A DNA stretch of 64,000 nucleotides from Bacillota bacterium (GCA_029553165.1 JAKPCT010000078.1:1-64000); one strand, 5' to 3'. Numbered from the stretch's first letter, positions 7,922 through 17,430 are shown. Made by a program: numbers and translations. The notes: generated by a model not told the origin, from the letters alone.

Positions 7922-8608
7922 TTGCGGAAGATTTCAGCTGAAGAGTTGTCAGAACGGATTAACAATAAATTACTGGAGGATCAAAACCTGGCGCCTTATG
8001 CTTTAAAAGCAAAAGTTTATGAAGATGGCTCGGTGCGAATCCAGGGAATTGTCGATGTTTTGGAAGAGAAGCAGAAAGCGGAGGAGTTAGTCAGTGGTTT
8101 TCCGGGTGTTAAGAGGGTGGAAAACGATATTACCGTTTGTACTGACGGACCAATCGATGATGGGGACGTTGCTTTTGAAGTGAGTGAGGAACTGTTAGCC
8201 AATCCGGGTATTCCGGATACTATTGGGGTGAAGGTTTATGGCGGAGAAGCGCAGCTAATTGGGAATGCCTCCAGTGTCGGTGAGATCGATGCAGCGGTGG
8301 AGGCTGCCAGTAAAGCCCGGGGAGTGACTGAGGTTACCACTCAGATCAAAGTGGCCGAAGATATTGATGACGCCAGTATCACTAACCAGATCCAGACAGT
8401 GTTAATCAATGAATTGGATTTGACTCCCGGAAAAGTCAGGATTACGACAACTGATGGCGAGGTTATTCTTAGTGGCAGTGTGACTAAGGAGCAAGCGCTT
8501 CGGGCGATGCAGTTAGTGGCAAAGATACCTGGAGTTAAGAGAGTGATCTCCCATTTAGATGATGATCAGATTGTTGGCAAAACAGTACCTTATTTACAGT
8601 ATTATTGA
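7922..8608 (+). CDS. Triple BON-domain protein
   Basis: A 228-residue protein made of three BON modules at roughly residues 3-70, 78-145 and 150-215. Each has the typical GxVxLxG-like core and a VxxVxN or VKRV ending (GVKRVENDITV, GVTEVTTQIKV, GVKRVISHL). BON domains are thought to bind phospholipid or envelope components. There is no signal peptide or lipobox, so this one appears cytoplasmic or membrane-associated. It starts with TTG, supported by AAGGGGG upstream. It ends directly against the convergent nucleotidyltransferase gene with no gap. The specific role is unknown. Confidence 0.8.
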   Translation: MRKISAEELSERINNKLLEDQNLAPYALKAKVYEDGSVRIQGIVDVLEEKQKAEELVSGFPGVKRVENDITVCTDGPIDDGDVAFEVSEELLANPGIPDTIGVKVYGGEAQLIGNASSVGEIDAAVEAASKARGVTEVTTQIKVAEDIDDASITNQIQTVLINELDLTPGKVRITTTDGEVILSGSVTKEQALRAMQLVAKIPGVKRVISHLDDDQIVGKTVPYLQYY

Positions 8609-9994
8609 TTAAGTATTGTTCTCTAAATAATCTTTGGCAAGTTGCAGCAATCTTTGTTCGGTATTGAACTCCGGATGGTCCAGGACTTGTTCCGATAGGA
8701 AGTTAAGGACTGCGCCGACGATTGGACCCGGTTTGAGATTTAATGCTTTAATTAGATCATGGCCACTGATGGCCAATTTTTTTTGGTCAATAAGTTGCCC
8801 GGATTCGATTACAGCAGTGATCCGTTTGGTTATTGTCTGCCAGTAAAGCCAGGTATTCGAGTCAATTCTGCCGGTAGCAACAATATCGGCGCGGCGTAAC
8901 TCCAGCAGGTCAGTGATGTTATCCGGGCCAACTTTGTTGATTAGGCGGCGGATGGCGGCATCAGTACTGTTAACCGCTAAAGCAAACATATGATTGTGGA
9001 CCAGATTAACAACCTGGGCAACAAACTTTCTGGGATAGCGGAGCCGTTCTAAAATGATTGTACTTAGTTCCGCTCCATACGTATCATGATTATAAAAGTG
9101 GACCGCGTTGTTGATGATTTGAAAAGTAGCCGGTTTGCCCAGATCGTGAAGTAAAGCCGCCCATCGTAAATGAAGTTGAGGGCGGATCGAACTGACAGTT
9201 GACAATAGATGTTGCCACAGACCGGAGGCGTTTTTTTGGCGGTCAAAATCCAATACCGCGTTAAATTCAGGAATGATGGCGGTTAGCAGTCCCGATTGTA
9301 CCAGACCTTCCAAACCTCTTATTACATTCTTTCCCAGCAGTAATTTTCCTAATTCATCTCTAATCCGTTCAAAGCTGATTTGGGCTATTAAATGGGCGTC
9401 TATTGCTTGAATGGTTGCCCGATCAGGCCTTAAATCCTGGGTTGCCAGAAAACGAAAGAACCGGAGCATCCGTAGCGCATCTTCCCGAAAACGGACCTGA
9501 GGATCGCCAACGGTTTTCAGGTGGCGTTTTCTTAGATCGTTGCGGCCACCAAAATAATCAACCAATTCACCGGTTTTAAAATCATAGGCCAATGCATTGA
9601 TCGTGAAGTCCCGTCGCACCAGATCCTCATATATTTCCTTGGTAAAAGTGATTGTGTCCGGATGCCGTCCGTCAGAGTATTCGCCATCGCGACGCATCGT
9701 TGTAACTTCGACTGCCAGCTCATTGCTGCGAACAGTGATTGTTCCAAAAGATTTGCCTGTTGGCAAGGTATCCGGAAATAACGCTTCGATTTCGTCCGGT
9801 AATGCGTCAGTAGTCAAATCCCAATCGTTAGGGGATTGATCCCACAACAGATCCCGAACAGCGCCTCCCACCAAATAGACCTGGTAGTTAGCGTCAATTA
9901 ATACTTTAACGATCTCCAGGATGCCGGCTGGAATCTGTTTAAAGTTATTCTTTTCGGTAGTTGTTAACAAAAAACGCACTTTTTTTTGTAGCAA
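8609..9994 (-). CDS. CCA tRNA nucleotidyltransferase-type protein with HD domain
   Basis: A 461-residue member of the poly(A) polymerase/CCA-adding family, expected to add or repair the 3' CCA of tRNA. The head domain has LVGGAVRDLL (residues 41-50) and the metal-binding Asp pair in NDWDL (57 and 59). RRDFTINALAYD follows. The tail has an HD motif in LLHDLGKP, giving a phosphohydrolase-type domain. It starts with TTG at 9994; AGGAG lies nine bases upstream. Whether it makes the whole CCA or only part cannot be told by eye. Confidence 0.9.
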   Translation of the reverse strand: MLQKKVRFLLTTTEKNNFKQIPAGILEIVKVLIDANYQVYLVGGAVRDLLWDQSPNDWDLTTDALPDEIEALFPDTLPTGKSFGTITVRSNELAVEVTTMRRDGEYSDGRHPDTITFTKEIYEDLVRRDFTINALAYDFKTGELVDYFGGRNDLRKRHLKTVGDPQVRFREDALRMLRFFRFLATQDLRPDRATIQAIDAHLIAQISFERIRDELGKLLLGKNVIRGLEGLVQSGLLTAIIPEFNAVLDFDRQKNASGLWQHLLSTVSSIRPQLHLRWAALLHDLGKPATFQIINNAVHFYNHDTYGAELSTIILERLRYPRKFVAQVVNLVHNHMFALAVNSTDAAIRRLINKVGPDNITDLLELRRADIVATGRIDSNTWLYWQTITKRITAVIESGQLIDQKKLAISGHDLIKALNLKPGPIVGAVLNFLSEQVLDHPEFNTEQRLLQLAKDYLENNT

Positions 9995-10226
9995 TGGACC
10001 GAACTCCTAAAAGTTAGATTCGGGGTCAATTCCTTAATAAGTCAGCTTTAAGATGGAAGCTGATAGTTTAATTATATCATCTTTGGTGAACTGTCAATGA
10101 AGTCAATTCTGAATCCCGGCTTGAATGTTGTTCGAAATTCGAATTTAACTTTGCATCAATAAATGTAACTCAACGAATTTTTTGAGATGGGCAAGCATAT
10201 GTTGATCTTAGAACAAGCCGGAGGTT

Positions 10227-11177
10227 ATGATGCAGCCTAACAAATCAGTTGTATTACTGCTCCTTTTTACATTATTAGTGTTAACTCCAATGGTCGTGAT
10301 TAAACTGCGCTCAAAGATTACGCATATTAGTGGACCGACAATACCGGTAACACTGATTTCAAAGAACGAGGGTAAATTGTACCGGTTGGATCTTGAAGAT
10401 TACTTAGTTGGAGTGGTTGCCGCCGAGATGCCCGCCGAATTTGAATTGGAAGCACTAAAAGCCCAAGCGGTTGCTGCCAGGACGGTTACCGTGCAACGGT
10501 TGAAGCGTTATGGAGGAAGAGGGACGAAATATTCTTCCAATGCGGATTTCAGTGATGATCCCAATGAAAGCCAGGCTTGGCTTAGCAATGCCAGTCTGCA
10601 AAATAAGTGGAGCAAGCAAGATTATCACCTCTATTACCGGAAAGTCAAGCAGGCGGTGCTTGAAACCCGGGGGATTATAATGGTTTATCATAATAAACCG
10701 ATTGATGCGGTCTATCATTCAACCTGTGGCGGAGCAACCGAAAGTGCAATTAATGTCTGGAGCTATGATATTCCGTACTTACGAGCGGTTAAATGCGGTT
10801 TTGACCAACACTCCCGCCGTTACCAACAGCGTATCTTCAGTTCCTGGCGGGAACTGGCCAAGCGGTTCAATCTCTCCGAAGCAATGGTCAAACAGATCCG
10901 GATTACCAAGCGTACCGCCAGTGGACGTATCAGTCAGTTGAGTGTTGGCAACAGACAGATAAGCGGTAAGGATTTTCGCCAGAAGCTGGCGCTCAACTCG
11001 ACATACTTTGAACTGGTGCCAGGTAAAGAGGGACTGACGATCAATGTGACCGGTTATGGGCATGGTGTTGGCTTATGCCAGTACGGGGCTGATGGAATGG
11101 CAAAGCAAGGAGTTGACTATCAGCAGATATTGAAGCATTACTATCAGGGGATCGAGTTTCGGAAGATCAAATTTTAG
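10227..11177 (+). CDS. spoIID: Stage II sporulation protein D (lytic transglycosylase)
   Basis: A 316-residue protein with one N-terminal membrane anchor (about residues 8-26) and a SpoIID/LytB domain. The family core is clear: LEDYLVGVVAAEMPAEFELE, KAQAVAARTV and YHSTCGGATES, with GYGHGVGLCQYGADGMA near the end. SpoIID works with SpoIIM and SpoIIP to dissolve septal peptidoglycan during engulfment. Two ATGs lie in tandem (10227 and 10230); the second is better spaced from GGAGG. The following SpoIIQ-like gene, spoIIID and mbl match the order known from Bacillus. Confidence 0.96.
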   Translation: MMQPNKSVVLLLLFTLLVLTPMVVIKLRSKITHISGPTIPVTLISKNEGKLYRLDLEDYLVGVVAAEMPAEFELEALKAQAVAARTVTVQRLKRYGGRGTKYSSNADFSDDPNESQAWLSNASLQNKWSKQDYHLYYRKVKQAVLETRGIIMVYHNKPIDAVYHSTCGGATESAINVWSYDIPYLRAVKCGFDQHSRRYQQRIFSSWRELAKRFNLSEAMVKQIRITKRTASGRISQLSVGNRQISGKDFRQKLALNSTYFELVPGKEGLTINVTGYGHGVGLCQYGADGMAKQGVDYQQILKHYYQGIEFRKIKF

Positions 11178-11223
11178 GATAAAATTTCCCAAAAAAGGCA
11201 AAACTATCATTGAGGTGATAGTT

Positions 11224-11982
11224 TTGAGTGTCAAAAGAAGTTCTGAGTTTAAAAGGCTCTGGTTGAATTGGATTGTTGCGTTGCAAAAAAGATTGATGGA
11301 GCTAAAGAAGGGCTACCGTAAAATTACCAAAAACATTAAACCTTTCTTTGTCCCCAAATATTGGTTGATCTATCTTGTCTCATTTGGGCTTGGTTTTTAT
11401 TTATTTGGTCCGGCGCATGGGTTGCAGCAACTCAAAAGTTTCAAGTTGCCAGCATTGGATACAAATAAAGAAATAAATACTTTAGATGCACTTCAGCGGG
11501 AGTTGGACGATCTCAAACGGGATCTGCAAGCGATGAAAGATCAGGAGATTAAAAAACGGTCGGTTTTTGTTCCGAATAATTTTGGAGAACCTGTCGTTGG
11601 AGAGGTCGTCACCGGTTTTGAGTGGATCTATCGTGATAATGCATGGCGGTTACATTCGGGCCTGGAGATCGAGGTCCAGCCAAACAGTAATGTTGTTGCG
11701 GCTGCTGATGGACAAGTCAGCGAGATCAAAGAGACCGGACAAGATAATTTTACTGTTAAGATTGCTCATGGTGATGGCTGGGAAAGTGTTTATGCCAATT
11801 TAACACAACCGGCGGTTAAAGAAGGCCAAGAGATCAACAAAGGCTTACCCATTGGGACCGTTAATCAGGCTACCGGTGAAGTTAAACCCAATCTCTACTT
11901 TGCGATTTATCATCAAGGGCAACCGATCGATCCTATGAAGTATATTAAAACCTTATCGCGGAAGGAAGTAAAACCTGAATAG
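11224..11982 (+). CDS. spoIIQ: SpoIIQ-like protein with degenerate LytM (M23) domain
   Basis: About 252 residues: one membrane span (about residues 45-65), a charged coiled-coil linker, and a C-terminal LytM/M23 domain. SpoIIQ anchors the forespore side of the channel to SpoIIIAH. The first zinc-ligand motif is HSGLEI, with Glu where peptidases have Asp. The usual C-terminal HxH is replaced by NLYFAIY, so peptidase activity is unlikely. The TTG at 11224 is chosen over a GTG at 11215 because GAGGTGAT lies at the right distance. Its place after spoIID supports the name. Confidence 0.82.
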   Translation: MSVKRSSEFKRLWLNWIVALQKRLMELKKGYRKITKNIKPFFVPKYWLIYLVSFGLGFYLFGPAHGLQQLKSFKLPALDTNKEINTLDALQRELDDLKRDLQAMKDQEIKKRSVFVPNNFGEPVVGEVVTGFEWIYRDNAWRLHSGLEIEVQPNSNVVAAADGQVSEIKETGQDNFTVKIAHGDGWESVYANLTQPAVKEGQEINKGLPIGTVNQATGEVKPNLYFAIYHQGQPIDPMKYIKTLSRKEVKPE

Positions 11983-12085
11983 TTAAGGTGTTTCCGGCAG
12001 ATTTTTTGCGGATTTGAAAATATCCAACATATTACCCCTGCCCAAGCAATATACATTTAATAAAAAACCTGAGAGGGTGGGGGGA

Positions 12086-12346
12086 TTGAAAGATTACATC
12101 CAGAAACGAGTCTTGGACCTCAGCCACTATATTTCCGATAAAAAAGCTACGGTAAGACAGACAGCTAAATATTTTGGTGTGAGTAAAAGTACAGTCCATA
12201 AAGATGTAACCGAACGTTTGCCGATTATTAATCCGGAATTGGCAGAAGCAGTCAAATTGGTCCTTGATATTAACAAAGCGGAACGCCATATTCGGGGAGG
12301 AGAAGCAACCCGTAAAAAATACCAAAATAAGGGGGAAACATCCTAA
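12086..12346 (+). CDS. spoIIID: Stage III sporulation transcriptional regulator SpoIIID
   Basis: An 86-residue DNA-binding protein of the mother-cell regulatory line. The HTH is seen in VRQTAKYFGVSKSTVHKDV, followed by the conserved ERLPIINPELAEAVK and the C-terminal RHIRGGEATRKKY. The TTG at 12086 is chosen because a G-rich ribosome site (GAGAGGGTGGGGG) precedes it and the protein then starts like its homologues; an earlier in-frame start would add 24 unsupported residues. It sits between spoIIQ and mbl as in Bacillus. Confidence 0.96.
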   Translation: MKDYIQKRVLDLSHYISDKKATVRQTAKYFGVSKSTVHKDVTERLPIINPELAEAVKLVLDINKAERHIRGGEATRKKYQNKGETS

Positions 12347-12432
12347 AAAGAGGATATTCTAAAGTGGTGTAGAAACGTAAATTTAACAATAATGGAAAAC
12401 GGATTAATACTATTTAGAGAGGAGGGTGGGGC

Positions 12433-13467
12433 TTGAACTTTGGAAATCTAATTACCGATATTGGAATTGATCTGGGAACCGCAAGTGTTTTGGTCTATGT
12501 TAAAAACAAAGGAATTGTCATTCGTGAGCCCTCGGTAGTTGCCCTCCAAAAAGATACCAACAAAATCCTGGCAATCGGTGAAGAAGCAAGACAGATGATC
12601 GGCAGGACTCCGGGGAATATTGTTGCAGTACGTCCGTTAAAAGATGGCGTGATTGCTAATTATGAAGTCACTGAAGAGATGTTAAAGTACTTCATCGAGC
12701 GAGTCATTCCGCGGCCAAGATTGTTTCGTCCCCAGATTGTAGTCTGTATTCCATCAGGAGTAACCAGTGTCGAAAAACGAGCAGTGTTAGATGCGGCGGT
12801 GCAAGCAGGCGCGAAAAAAACCTTCCTGGTCGAGGAACCGATGGCGGCAGCGATTGGGGCGGGTCTGAATATTACTGAAGCTAATGGCAATATGGTTGTT
12901 GATATTGGTGGTGGAACTACTGACATAGCAGTCATCTCGTTAGGAGGGATTGTTGTCAGTGAGTCCCTCCGAGTCGGCGGGGACAAGTTTGATGAGGCAA
13001 TTATCCGCTATATTAAAAAAATGTACAATATGATGATAGGTGAAAGAACGGCTGAAGAGATTAAGATTAAAATCGGTTCAGCTTATCCGGAAGGCGAAGA
13101 AAAAACGATGGACATCAGGGGGCGGGATCTAGTAACCGGATTACCGCGGACGATTAAATTTACATCAACCGATTCCTATCAGGCACTTTCCGAACCGATT
13201 GCGGCAATTGTTGACGGGATCAAATCAGTATTGGAAAGAACTCCGCCGGAACTGGCATCCGATATTGTTGATAAGGGAATCGTGCTTACCGGTGGCGGAG
13301 CATTATTACAAGGTTTTAGTCGCCTGTTAGCTGAAGAGACCGGTATTCCGGTGCATTTGGCGCAAGATCCGCTTTCTTGTGTGGCTTTAGGAACAGGCAA
13401 AATCCTGGAAAACGAACAGTTAAGTTCGATTCGGCATAGTTTAATTGTTGGAAGTAGGTCTTTATAG
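12433..13467 (+). CDS. mbl: MreB-family cell-shape protein (Mbl)
   Basis: A 344-residue bacterial actin. Nucleotide-binding signatures are present: [15 protein letters not shown] at the start, [18 protein letters not shown] in the middle, and [13 protein letters not shown] near the end. It forms membrane-bound filaments guiding lateral wall synthesis. Being directly downstream of spoIIID argues for Mbl rather than MreB, which normally sits with mreC and mreD. It starts with TTG after GGAGGGTGG. Confidence 0.93.
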   Translation: MNFGNLITDIGIDLGTASVLVYVKNKGIVIREPSVVALQKDTNKILAIGEEARQMIGRTPGNIVAVRPLKDGVIANYEVTEEMLKYFIERVIPRPRLFRPQIVVCIPSGVTSVEKRAVLDAAVQAGAKKTFLVEEPMAAAIGAGLNITEANGNMVVDIGGGTTDIAVISLGGIVVSESLRVGGDKFDEAIIRYIKKMYNMMIGERTAEEIKIKIGSAYPEGEEKTMDIRGRDLVTGLPRTIKFTSTDSYQALSEPIAAIVDGIKSVLERTPPELASDIVDKGIVLTGGGALLQGFSRLLAEETGIPVHLAQDPLSCVALGTGKILENEQLSSIRHSLIVGSRSL

Positions 13468-13479
13468 TAAAAAGGATGG

Positions 13480-13508
13480 TTCCGGTTAATAACCGGAATT
13501 TATTTTTT
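13480..13508 (+). terminator. Intrinsic terminator after mbl
   Basis: TTCCGGTT (13480-13487) pairs with AACCGGAA (13491-13498), followed by a T-rich run. Confidence 0.8.
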
Positions 13509-13618
13509 AGTTCACAATAAAAGTAAAAATCCATCCAGATAAGCTGAGAAAAACTGGGTTAAACAAAAAATACCATTAATTTAGCGAAAATATCTTCAAA
13601 ATATGAATTCTTTATAAC

Positions 13619-13647
13619 TTGACACTTTATGAGGGTAATTATATAAT
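13619..13647 (+). promoter_or_regulatory. Sigma-A promoter of the ktrB operon
   Basis: TTGACA (13619-13624) and TATAAT (13642-13647) are separated by 17 bases, a perfect consensus. It lies about 45 bases before the ktrB ribosome site. No c-di-AMP riboswitch, often found before ktr genes, is recognisable. Confidence 0.85.
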
Positions 13648-13693
13648 AACTTCATTATTGCTGTTTTTGCGATTATAACAGCTTTTGTAGGAG

Positions 13694-15052
13694 ATGGATG
13701 ATGTTTTGAAATTACCGATTGTACGATTAACCCCGTCGCGGATTTTGGTCTTAGGTTTTGTAGCGTTGATTATGGTTGGAACGTTATTACTGAGTTTACC
13801 AGTTGCTTCGGTGAGTGGTCGACCGCTGCGGTTTGTCGATGCATTATTTACGGCAACATCGGCGGTTTGTATTACCGGATTGGTTGTTAAAGATACCGGG
13901 ACTTACTTTTCACAATTTGGACAGACAGTGATTATCCTTCTGGTCCAGATTGGCGGATTGGGTTTTATGACGATGTCCACCTTGTTTGCTATTTTATTAG
14001 GGAAAAAGATTGGGCTCAAGGAGAGAGTTTTGATTCAGGAGTCTTTCAATCAATTGACCTTATCAGGATTAGTCCGTCTGATCCGCAATGTGGTATTAGT
14101 TACTTTGGGATTGGAATTTATTGGCGGTCTATTGTTGAGTCTGCGGTTTTTAGCAGATTTCCCACCGGCAAGGGCAGTGGCATTCGGATTTTTCCATGCG
14201 ATCGCTTCTTTTTGTAATGCCGGCTTTGATCTTTTTGGCCAAGTTTATGGCCCTTTCAACAGTATTACTCATTATGTAGCAGATTGGTTAGTAGTACTAG
14301 TGACATCAGCGCTGATTGTCTTGGGTGGTTTGGGTTTTCCGGTAATCATGGAATTACTGACGTACCATAGAAACAAGAAATTTTCGTTGCATACCAAAGT
14401 TGTTCTGAAAATAACAACCATGTTGATTATTGTTGGTGCGGTATTGATGTTGTTGATGGAAGTTAATAATCAAAATACGCTTGGTGGACTTGGACCTTCA
14501 GGTAAAATTTTAGGGGCATTCTTTCTTTCGATTACACCCAGGACGGCCGGATTCAGTACGGTGGATGCCGGCCAGTTACGGGTTGGGACCTGGTTTTTAT
14601 TTATAATTTTAATGTTTATCGGAGGTTCGCCCAGTTCAATCAGTGGCGGTATTAAGACTACCACGTTTGGCTTGGTACTGGCTACGGTGATCTCGACGAT
14701 CAGGGGTAAGATGGATGTAGAGTTGTTTGAGCGGCGGTTACCGGTTGATTTAATATTTAAAGCGTTGACAATTATTACGCTTGGAATGGGATGGGTCTTC
14801 TTTGTTACACTGGTAATGTCGTTGATTGAACCATTTGAATTTATCAACTTGTTTTTTGAGGCAATGTCTGCCTTTGGTACAGTGGGAATGACTACCGGTA
14901 TTACCAGGGAACTAAGCGATCTTTCATTAGCGTTGTTGATGGTGACGATGTTCATTGGCAGAGTGGGAGTTATGACTGTTGCATTTGCGCTGGCTCAAGG
15001 CCGGGAACAATCAACGTGTAAGTATTTAGAAGAGAGAATTATTATTGGATAG
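13694..15052 (+). CDS. ktrB: Potassium uptake protein, KtrB/TrkH family
   Basis: A 452-residue membrane protein with the fourfold M1-P-M2 pore plan. Each pore loop keeps its filter glycine: TSAVCITGLVV, SFCNAGFDLF, TPRTAGFSTVD and SAFGTVGMTTG. The length fits KtrB rather than the longer TrkH. With KtrA, encoded 12 bases downstream, it forms a nucleotide-gated potassium channel-transporter. The ATG at 13694 directly abuts TAGGAG; the in-frame TTG at 13706 is a plausible real start. Confidence 0.93.
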   Translation: MDDVLKLPIVRLTPSRILVLGFVALIMVGTLLLSLPVASVSGRPLRFVDALFTATSAVCITGLVVKDTGTYFSQFGQTVIILLVQIGGLGFMTMSTLFAILLGKKIGLKERVLIQESFNQLTLSGLVRLIRNVVLVTLGLEFIGGLLLSLRFLADFPPARAVAFGFFHAIASFCNAGFDLFGQVYGPFNSITHYVADWLVVLVTSALIVLGGLGFPVIMELLTYHRNKKFSLHTKVVLKITTMLIIVGAVLMLLMEVNNQNTLGGLGPSGKILGAFFLSITPRTAGFSTVDAGQLRVGTWFLFIILMFIGGSPSSISGGIKTTTFGLVLATVISTIRGKMDVELFERRLPVDLIFKALTIITLGMGWVFFVTLVMSLIEPFEFINLFFEAMSAFGTVGMTTGITRELSDLSLALLMVTMFIGRVGVMTVAFALAQGREQSTCKYLEERIIIG

Positions 15053-15064
15053 TGAGGGTTGAAC

Positions 15065-15724
15065 ATGGCGAAGCAGTATGCAGTAATTGGACTGGGACGT
15101 TTTGGGACAAGTGTTGCCCGGACCTTATACAAACTGGGTCAGGAAGTGCTGGCAATTGATACTTCCGAAGACCGCCTGCGGTATCTGGCGGATGAAGTTA
15201 CGCATACTTTGTTGGCAGACAGTACTGATGCCAACGTTTTAAAGAATATTGGGATCAAAAATTTTGATGTGGTTGTGGTGGCGATTGGTGAGAATGTGCA
15301 GGCGAACATTATGACGGTTCTGCTCTTAAAAGAGTTAGGAGTACCGTATGTGGTTGCCAAAGCTTTGAATAAGATGCAAGGCCGGGTTTTGGAGAAGGTC
15401 GGAGCGGACCGGGTGGTTTATCCGGAACGTGATATGGGGAAACGGGTTGCTCATAATCTGGTATCCTCCAATCTGATTGATTATATTGAACTTACCCAAG
15501 AGTTTCGAATCAGCGAGATCCTGGCGAAGAAAGAGATGTTTGGCAAAAGCCTGAAGTCAATCAATTTTAGGTCGAAATACAATGTCAATGTAGTTTTAAT
15601 TAAAAGAGCGTCGGGAGAGGTACTCTTCTCGCCGGGAGCTGATGATATAATTGAAGTAGGGGACGTCTTAGTCCTTGCTGGTGACCGTAACTCTTTAGAT
15701 AGATTGGAGCAGCTCTGGGAATAA
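15065..15724 (+). CDS. ktrA: Potassium uptake regulatory subunit KtrA (RCK domains)
   Basis: About 219 residues. The N-terminal Rossmann RCK domain begins YAVIGLGRFGTSVARTL, and a TrkA-C domain fills residues about 135-219. In this family ATP/ADP and often c-di-AMP binding gate the partner pore. The ATG at 15065 is better spaced from GTGAGGG than the TTG at 15059. It lies between ktrB and a TtcA-like gene that begins right at its stop, so the three form one operon. Confidence 0.93.
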   Translation: MAKQYAVIGLGRFGTSVARTLYKLGQEVLAIDTSEDRLRYLADEVTHTLLADSTDANVLKNIGIKNFDVVVVAIGENVQANIMTVLLLKELGVPYVVAKALNKMQGRVLEKVGADRVVYPERDMGKRVAHNLVSSNLIDYIELTQEFRISEILAKKEMFGKSLKSINFRSKYNVNVVLIKRASGEVLFSPGADDIIEVGDVLVLAGDRNSLDRLEQLWE

Positions 15725-16492
15725 ATGAATACTAAGCGTTTAAGTCTGCCACGGACTTTCACTCAAAAGTTACTAAAAGCAATTCGGGAGTTTGACCTGA
15801 TTCGGCCGGGAGATCGTGTGTTGGTTGGTTTCTCTGGCGGTAAAGACAGCTCTTTTCTATTGTACGCTTTATCCATTTTACAACGGCACCAAGTCATACC
15901 TTTTGAACTGGGTGCGCTAACGATTGATTTGGGGTTTGAGACCAAACTTGATAGAAAAGCAGTTCAAGACTACTGCAGTTGGCTTGGTGTAATGAGTCAC
16001 ATTATGGAGACGGAGATCGCTAAATATGCATTTGGCGAGGAGAGCTCTGATGGTTCCTGCGCAACTTGCTCATTTTTACGCCGAGGAGCGATGAATCGTT
16101 TTGCGAAAGAAAACGGTTACAATGTGGTCGCGTTAGCCCATCACCACGATGATGCCGTCGAGACCTTTTTGATCAGTATCATCTTTTCTGGTCAGATTAA
16201 GACCTTTTTACCACGGACAGAGTTGGACCGGACCGGTCTTACGGTGATCCGTCCCCTGGTCTATTTTCGCGAGGCGGAGATCAGGGAGTTTGTTAGACAA
16301 CAAGAGATCATTCCAATTCACAGCCCCTGTCCGCAGGATGGGTTTACCAAACGGGCTGAGGTCAAAGCACTGATCGCTGATTTAACACGGCATGATCAAC
16401 GGATCTTTAATAACCTGGCATCAGTCATCCGTGAAGGTCGACCCCAGGAACTTTGGCCGGCAGAAATTTATGATAAGGGATCAAAAAGTTAA
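15725..16492 (+). CDS. TtcA-like tRNA 2-thiolation protein
   Basis: A 255-residue N-type ATP pyrophosphatase. The PP-loop is VGFSGGKDSS (about residues 35-44). A CATC motif (about 109-112) and a further HSPC near residue 197 match the TtcA/TtuA group, where cysteines bind a labile Fe-S cluster. Such enzymes insert sulfur into tRNA cytidine or uridine. The start codon directly follows the ktrA stop, so translation may be coupled, though no functional link to potassium uptake is known. The exact target base is uncertain. Confidence 0.82.
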   Translation: MNTKRLSLPRTFTQKLLKAIREFDLIRPGDRVLVGFSGGKDSSFLLYALSILQRHQVIPFELGALTIDLGFETKLDRKAVQDYCSWLGVMSHIMETEIAKYAFGEESSDGSCATCSFLRRGAMNRFAKENGYNVVALAHHHDDAVETFLISIIFSGQIKTFLPRTELDRTGLTVIRPLVYFREAEIREFVRQQEIIPIHSPCPQDGFTKRAEVKALIADLTRHDQRIFNNLASVIREGRPQELWPAEIYDKGSKS

Positions 16493-16542
16493 TTATTTTT
16501 GCTGCTAAAAACGTTGAGGAGTTAAATGGAGTAAAATAAAAA

Positions 16543-16986
16543 ATGGATATTGATGAAGAACTCTATGAAGGTTTTGATGAAAACGAAAAAAGGGCTGAAG
16601 AAGTCATCAGAAAGTATGGACTAATACCTTCTGTTGAGAATAGAAAAGAGATTAAAGAACTTCTGGAATATGAAATTAATAATTACATTGAAGGAAGCAG
16701 TGAATATTTGAGAGTTCTTTGCGGAATGTTGTTCTGTATTGGCAATGTTGAAGACAGTGTGTTGATTTGGCAAGCAAAAATGATCAATTTTGATGTGGGT
16801 TGTATGATCGATATTGAATTTCTTTTTGGTGCAGGAATAAAAGAAACACTAGATTATATAGCGGGTAAAGAAGAATTAGCAAAGATGAGGAGTTTTCTTC
16901 AAACATACAATTTGGAAGAACCGATTAATAAAGAAGAGATTGTAGAGAGATACCAAAAGTATTATGAAAGCTATTTTTCTTTATAG
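16543..16986 (+). CDS. Hypothetical acidic protein
   Basis: A soluble, acidic 147-residue protein that I do not recognise. The middle reads GSSEYLRVLCGMLFCIGNVE and then IDIEFLFGAG; the rest is charged and probably helical. It is more AT-rich than the genes around it and stands alone between the ktr operon and a T-box unit. Size, composition and isolation fit an orphan immunity protein, but this is a guess from style, not from a matched family. Confidence 0.5.
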   Translation: MDIDEELYEGFDENEKRAEEVIRKYGLIPSVENRKEIKELLEYEINNYIEGSSEYLRVLCGMLFCIGNVEDSVLIWQAKMINFDVGCMIDIEFLFGAGIKETLDYIAGKEELAKMRSFLQTYNLEEPINKEEIVERYQKYYESYFSL

Positions 16987-17038
16987 TTCTTCACTAATAC
17001 TGAAAATAGAAAAAAGAAATTGATCTGGTATTTCCATC

Positions 17039-17067
17039 TTGCCCCATGCAGAAGTCCATGATATAAT
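17039..17067 (+). promoter_or_regulatory. Sigma-A promoter for the T-box/phenylacetate-CoA ligase unit
   Basis: TTGCCC (17039-17044) and TATAAT (17062-17067) with a 17-base spacer. Transcription would start near 17074, just before the T-box stem I. Confidence 0.7.
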
Positions 17068-17089
17068 TTACTCAATTTAATAGTAGTAA

Positions 17090-17403
17090 TAACATTGAAG
17101 AGGAAAAGTACATTCAAAATTCGTATCAAGCGAGCCCTGGCATAATGTTGACGAACACGTTGTGCGTACTGGTGGAAGAGGGTTACGGAGTTTGCTTGGA
17201 AGTTCGCCTCGGAGTTGTCTGTTGAACCCATGTAACTGGTAGTAGGTCAGATCGGAGTCTCTCACCGTTAAAAGAGAGTAGCCCTAGATATTTAAGGTTT
17301 TAAATATCTGCGGTGAAAAGAGTGAGTCGGTAACCGACTAATTTGAGTGGTACCACGGAAGTTAAACCTTTCGTCTCGAGAGAGATTGAAAGGTTTTTTA
17401 TTT
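17090..17403 (+). ncRNA. T-box riboswitch, specifier UUC (Phe)
   Basis: The T-box motif GAGTGGTACCACGG lies at 17345-17358 and is followed by a terminator (AAACCTTTC 17364-17372, GAAAGGTTTT 17388-17397, T-run). Stem I can be traced: GAGG (17100-17103) pairs with CCTC (17207-17210), and TTCAA (17113-17117) with TTGGA (17196-17200). The loop between them has AGTA on its 5' side and GTTCG on its 3' side, placing TTC (17203-17205) as specifier. Uncharged tRNA-Phe would then allow transcription of the ligase and ACT genes. Confidence 0.85.
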
Positions 17404-17430
17404 GAGAAAAAAATTGAGGAGGTTATCAAA

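Noticed and set aside
10150-10226. Sigma-E promoter before spoIID (CATATGTT)
   Set aside because: A sporulation promoter is expected, but the -10 match is weak and no matching -35 was found at the right distance.
13520-13690. c-di-AMP riboswitch before ktrB
   Set aside because: The leader is too short and lacks the conserved elements; only a sigma-A promoter is supported.
14470-14955. 161-codon antisense frame inside ktrB
   Set aside because: It is a shadow of the KtrB reading frame, with no ribosome site and no family match; the same applies to other antisense frames inside good genes.
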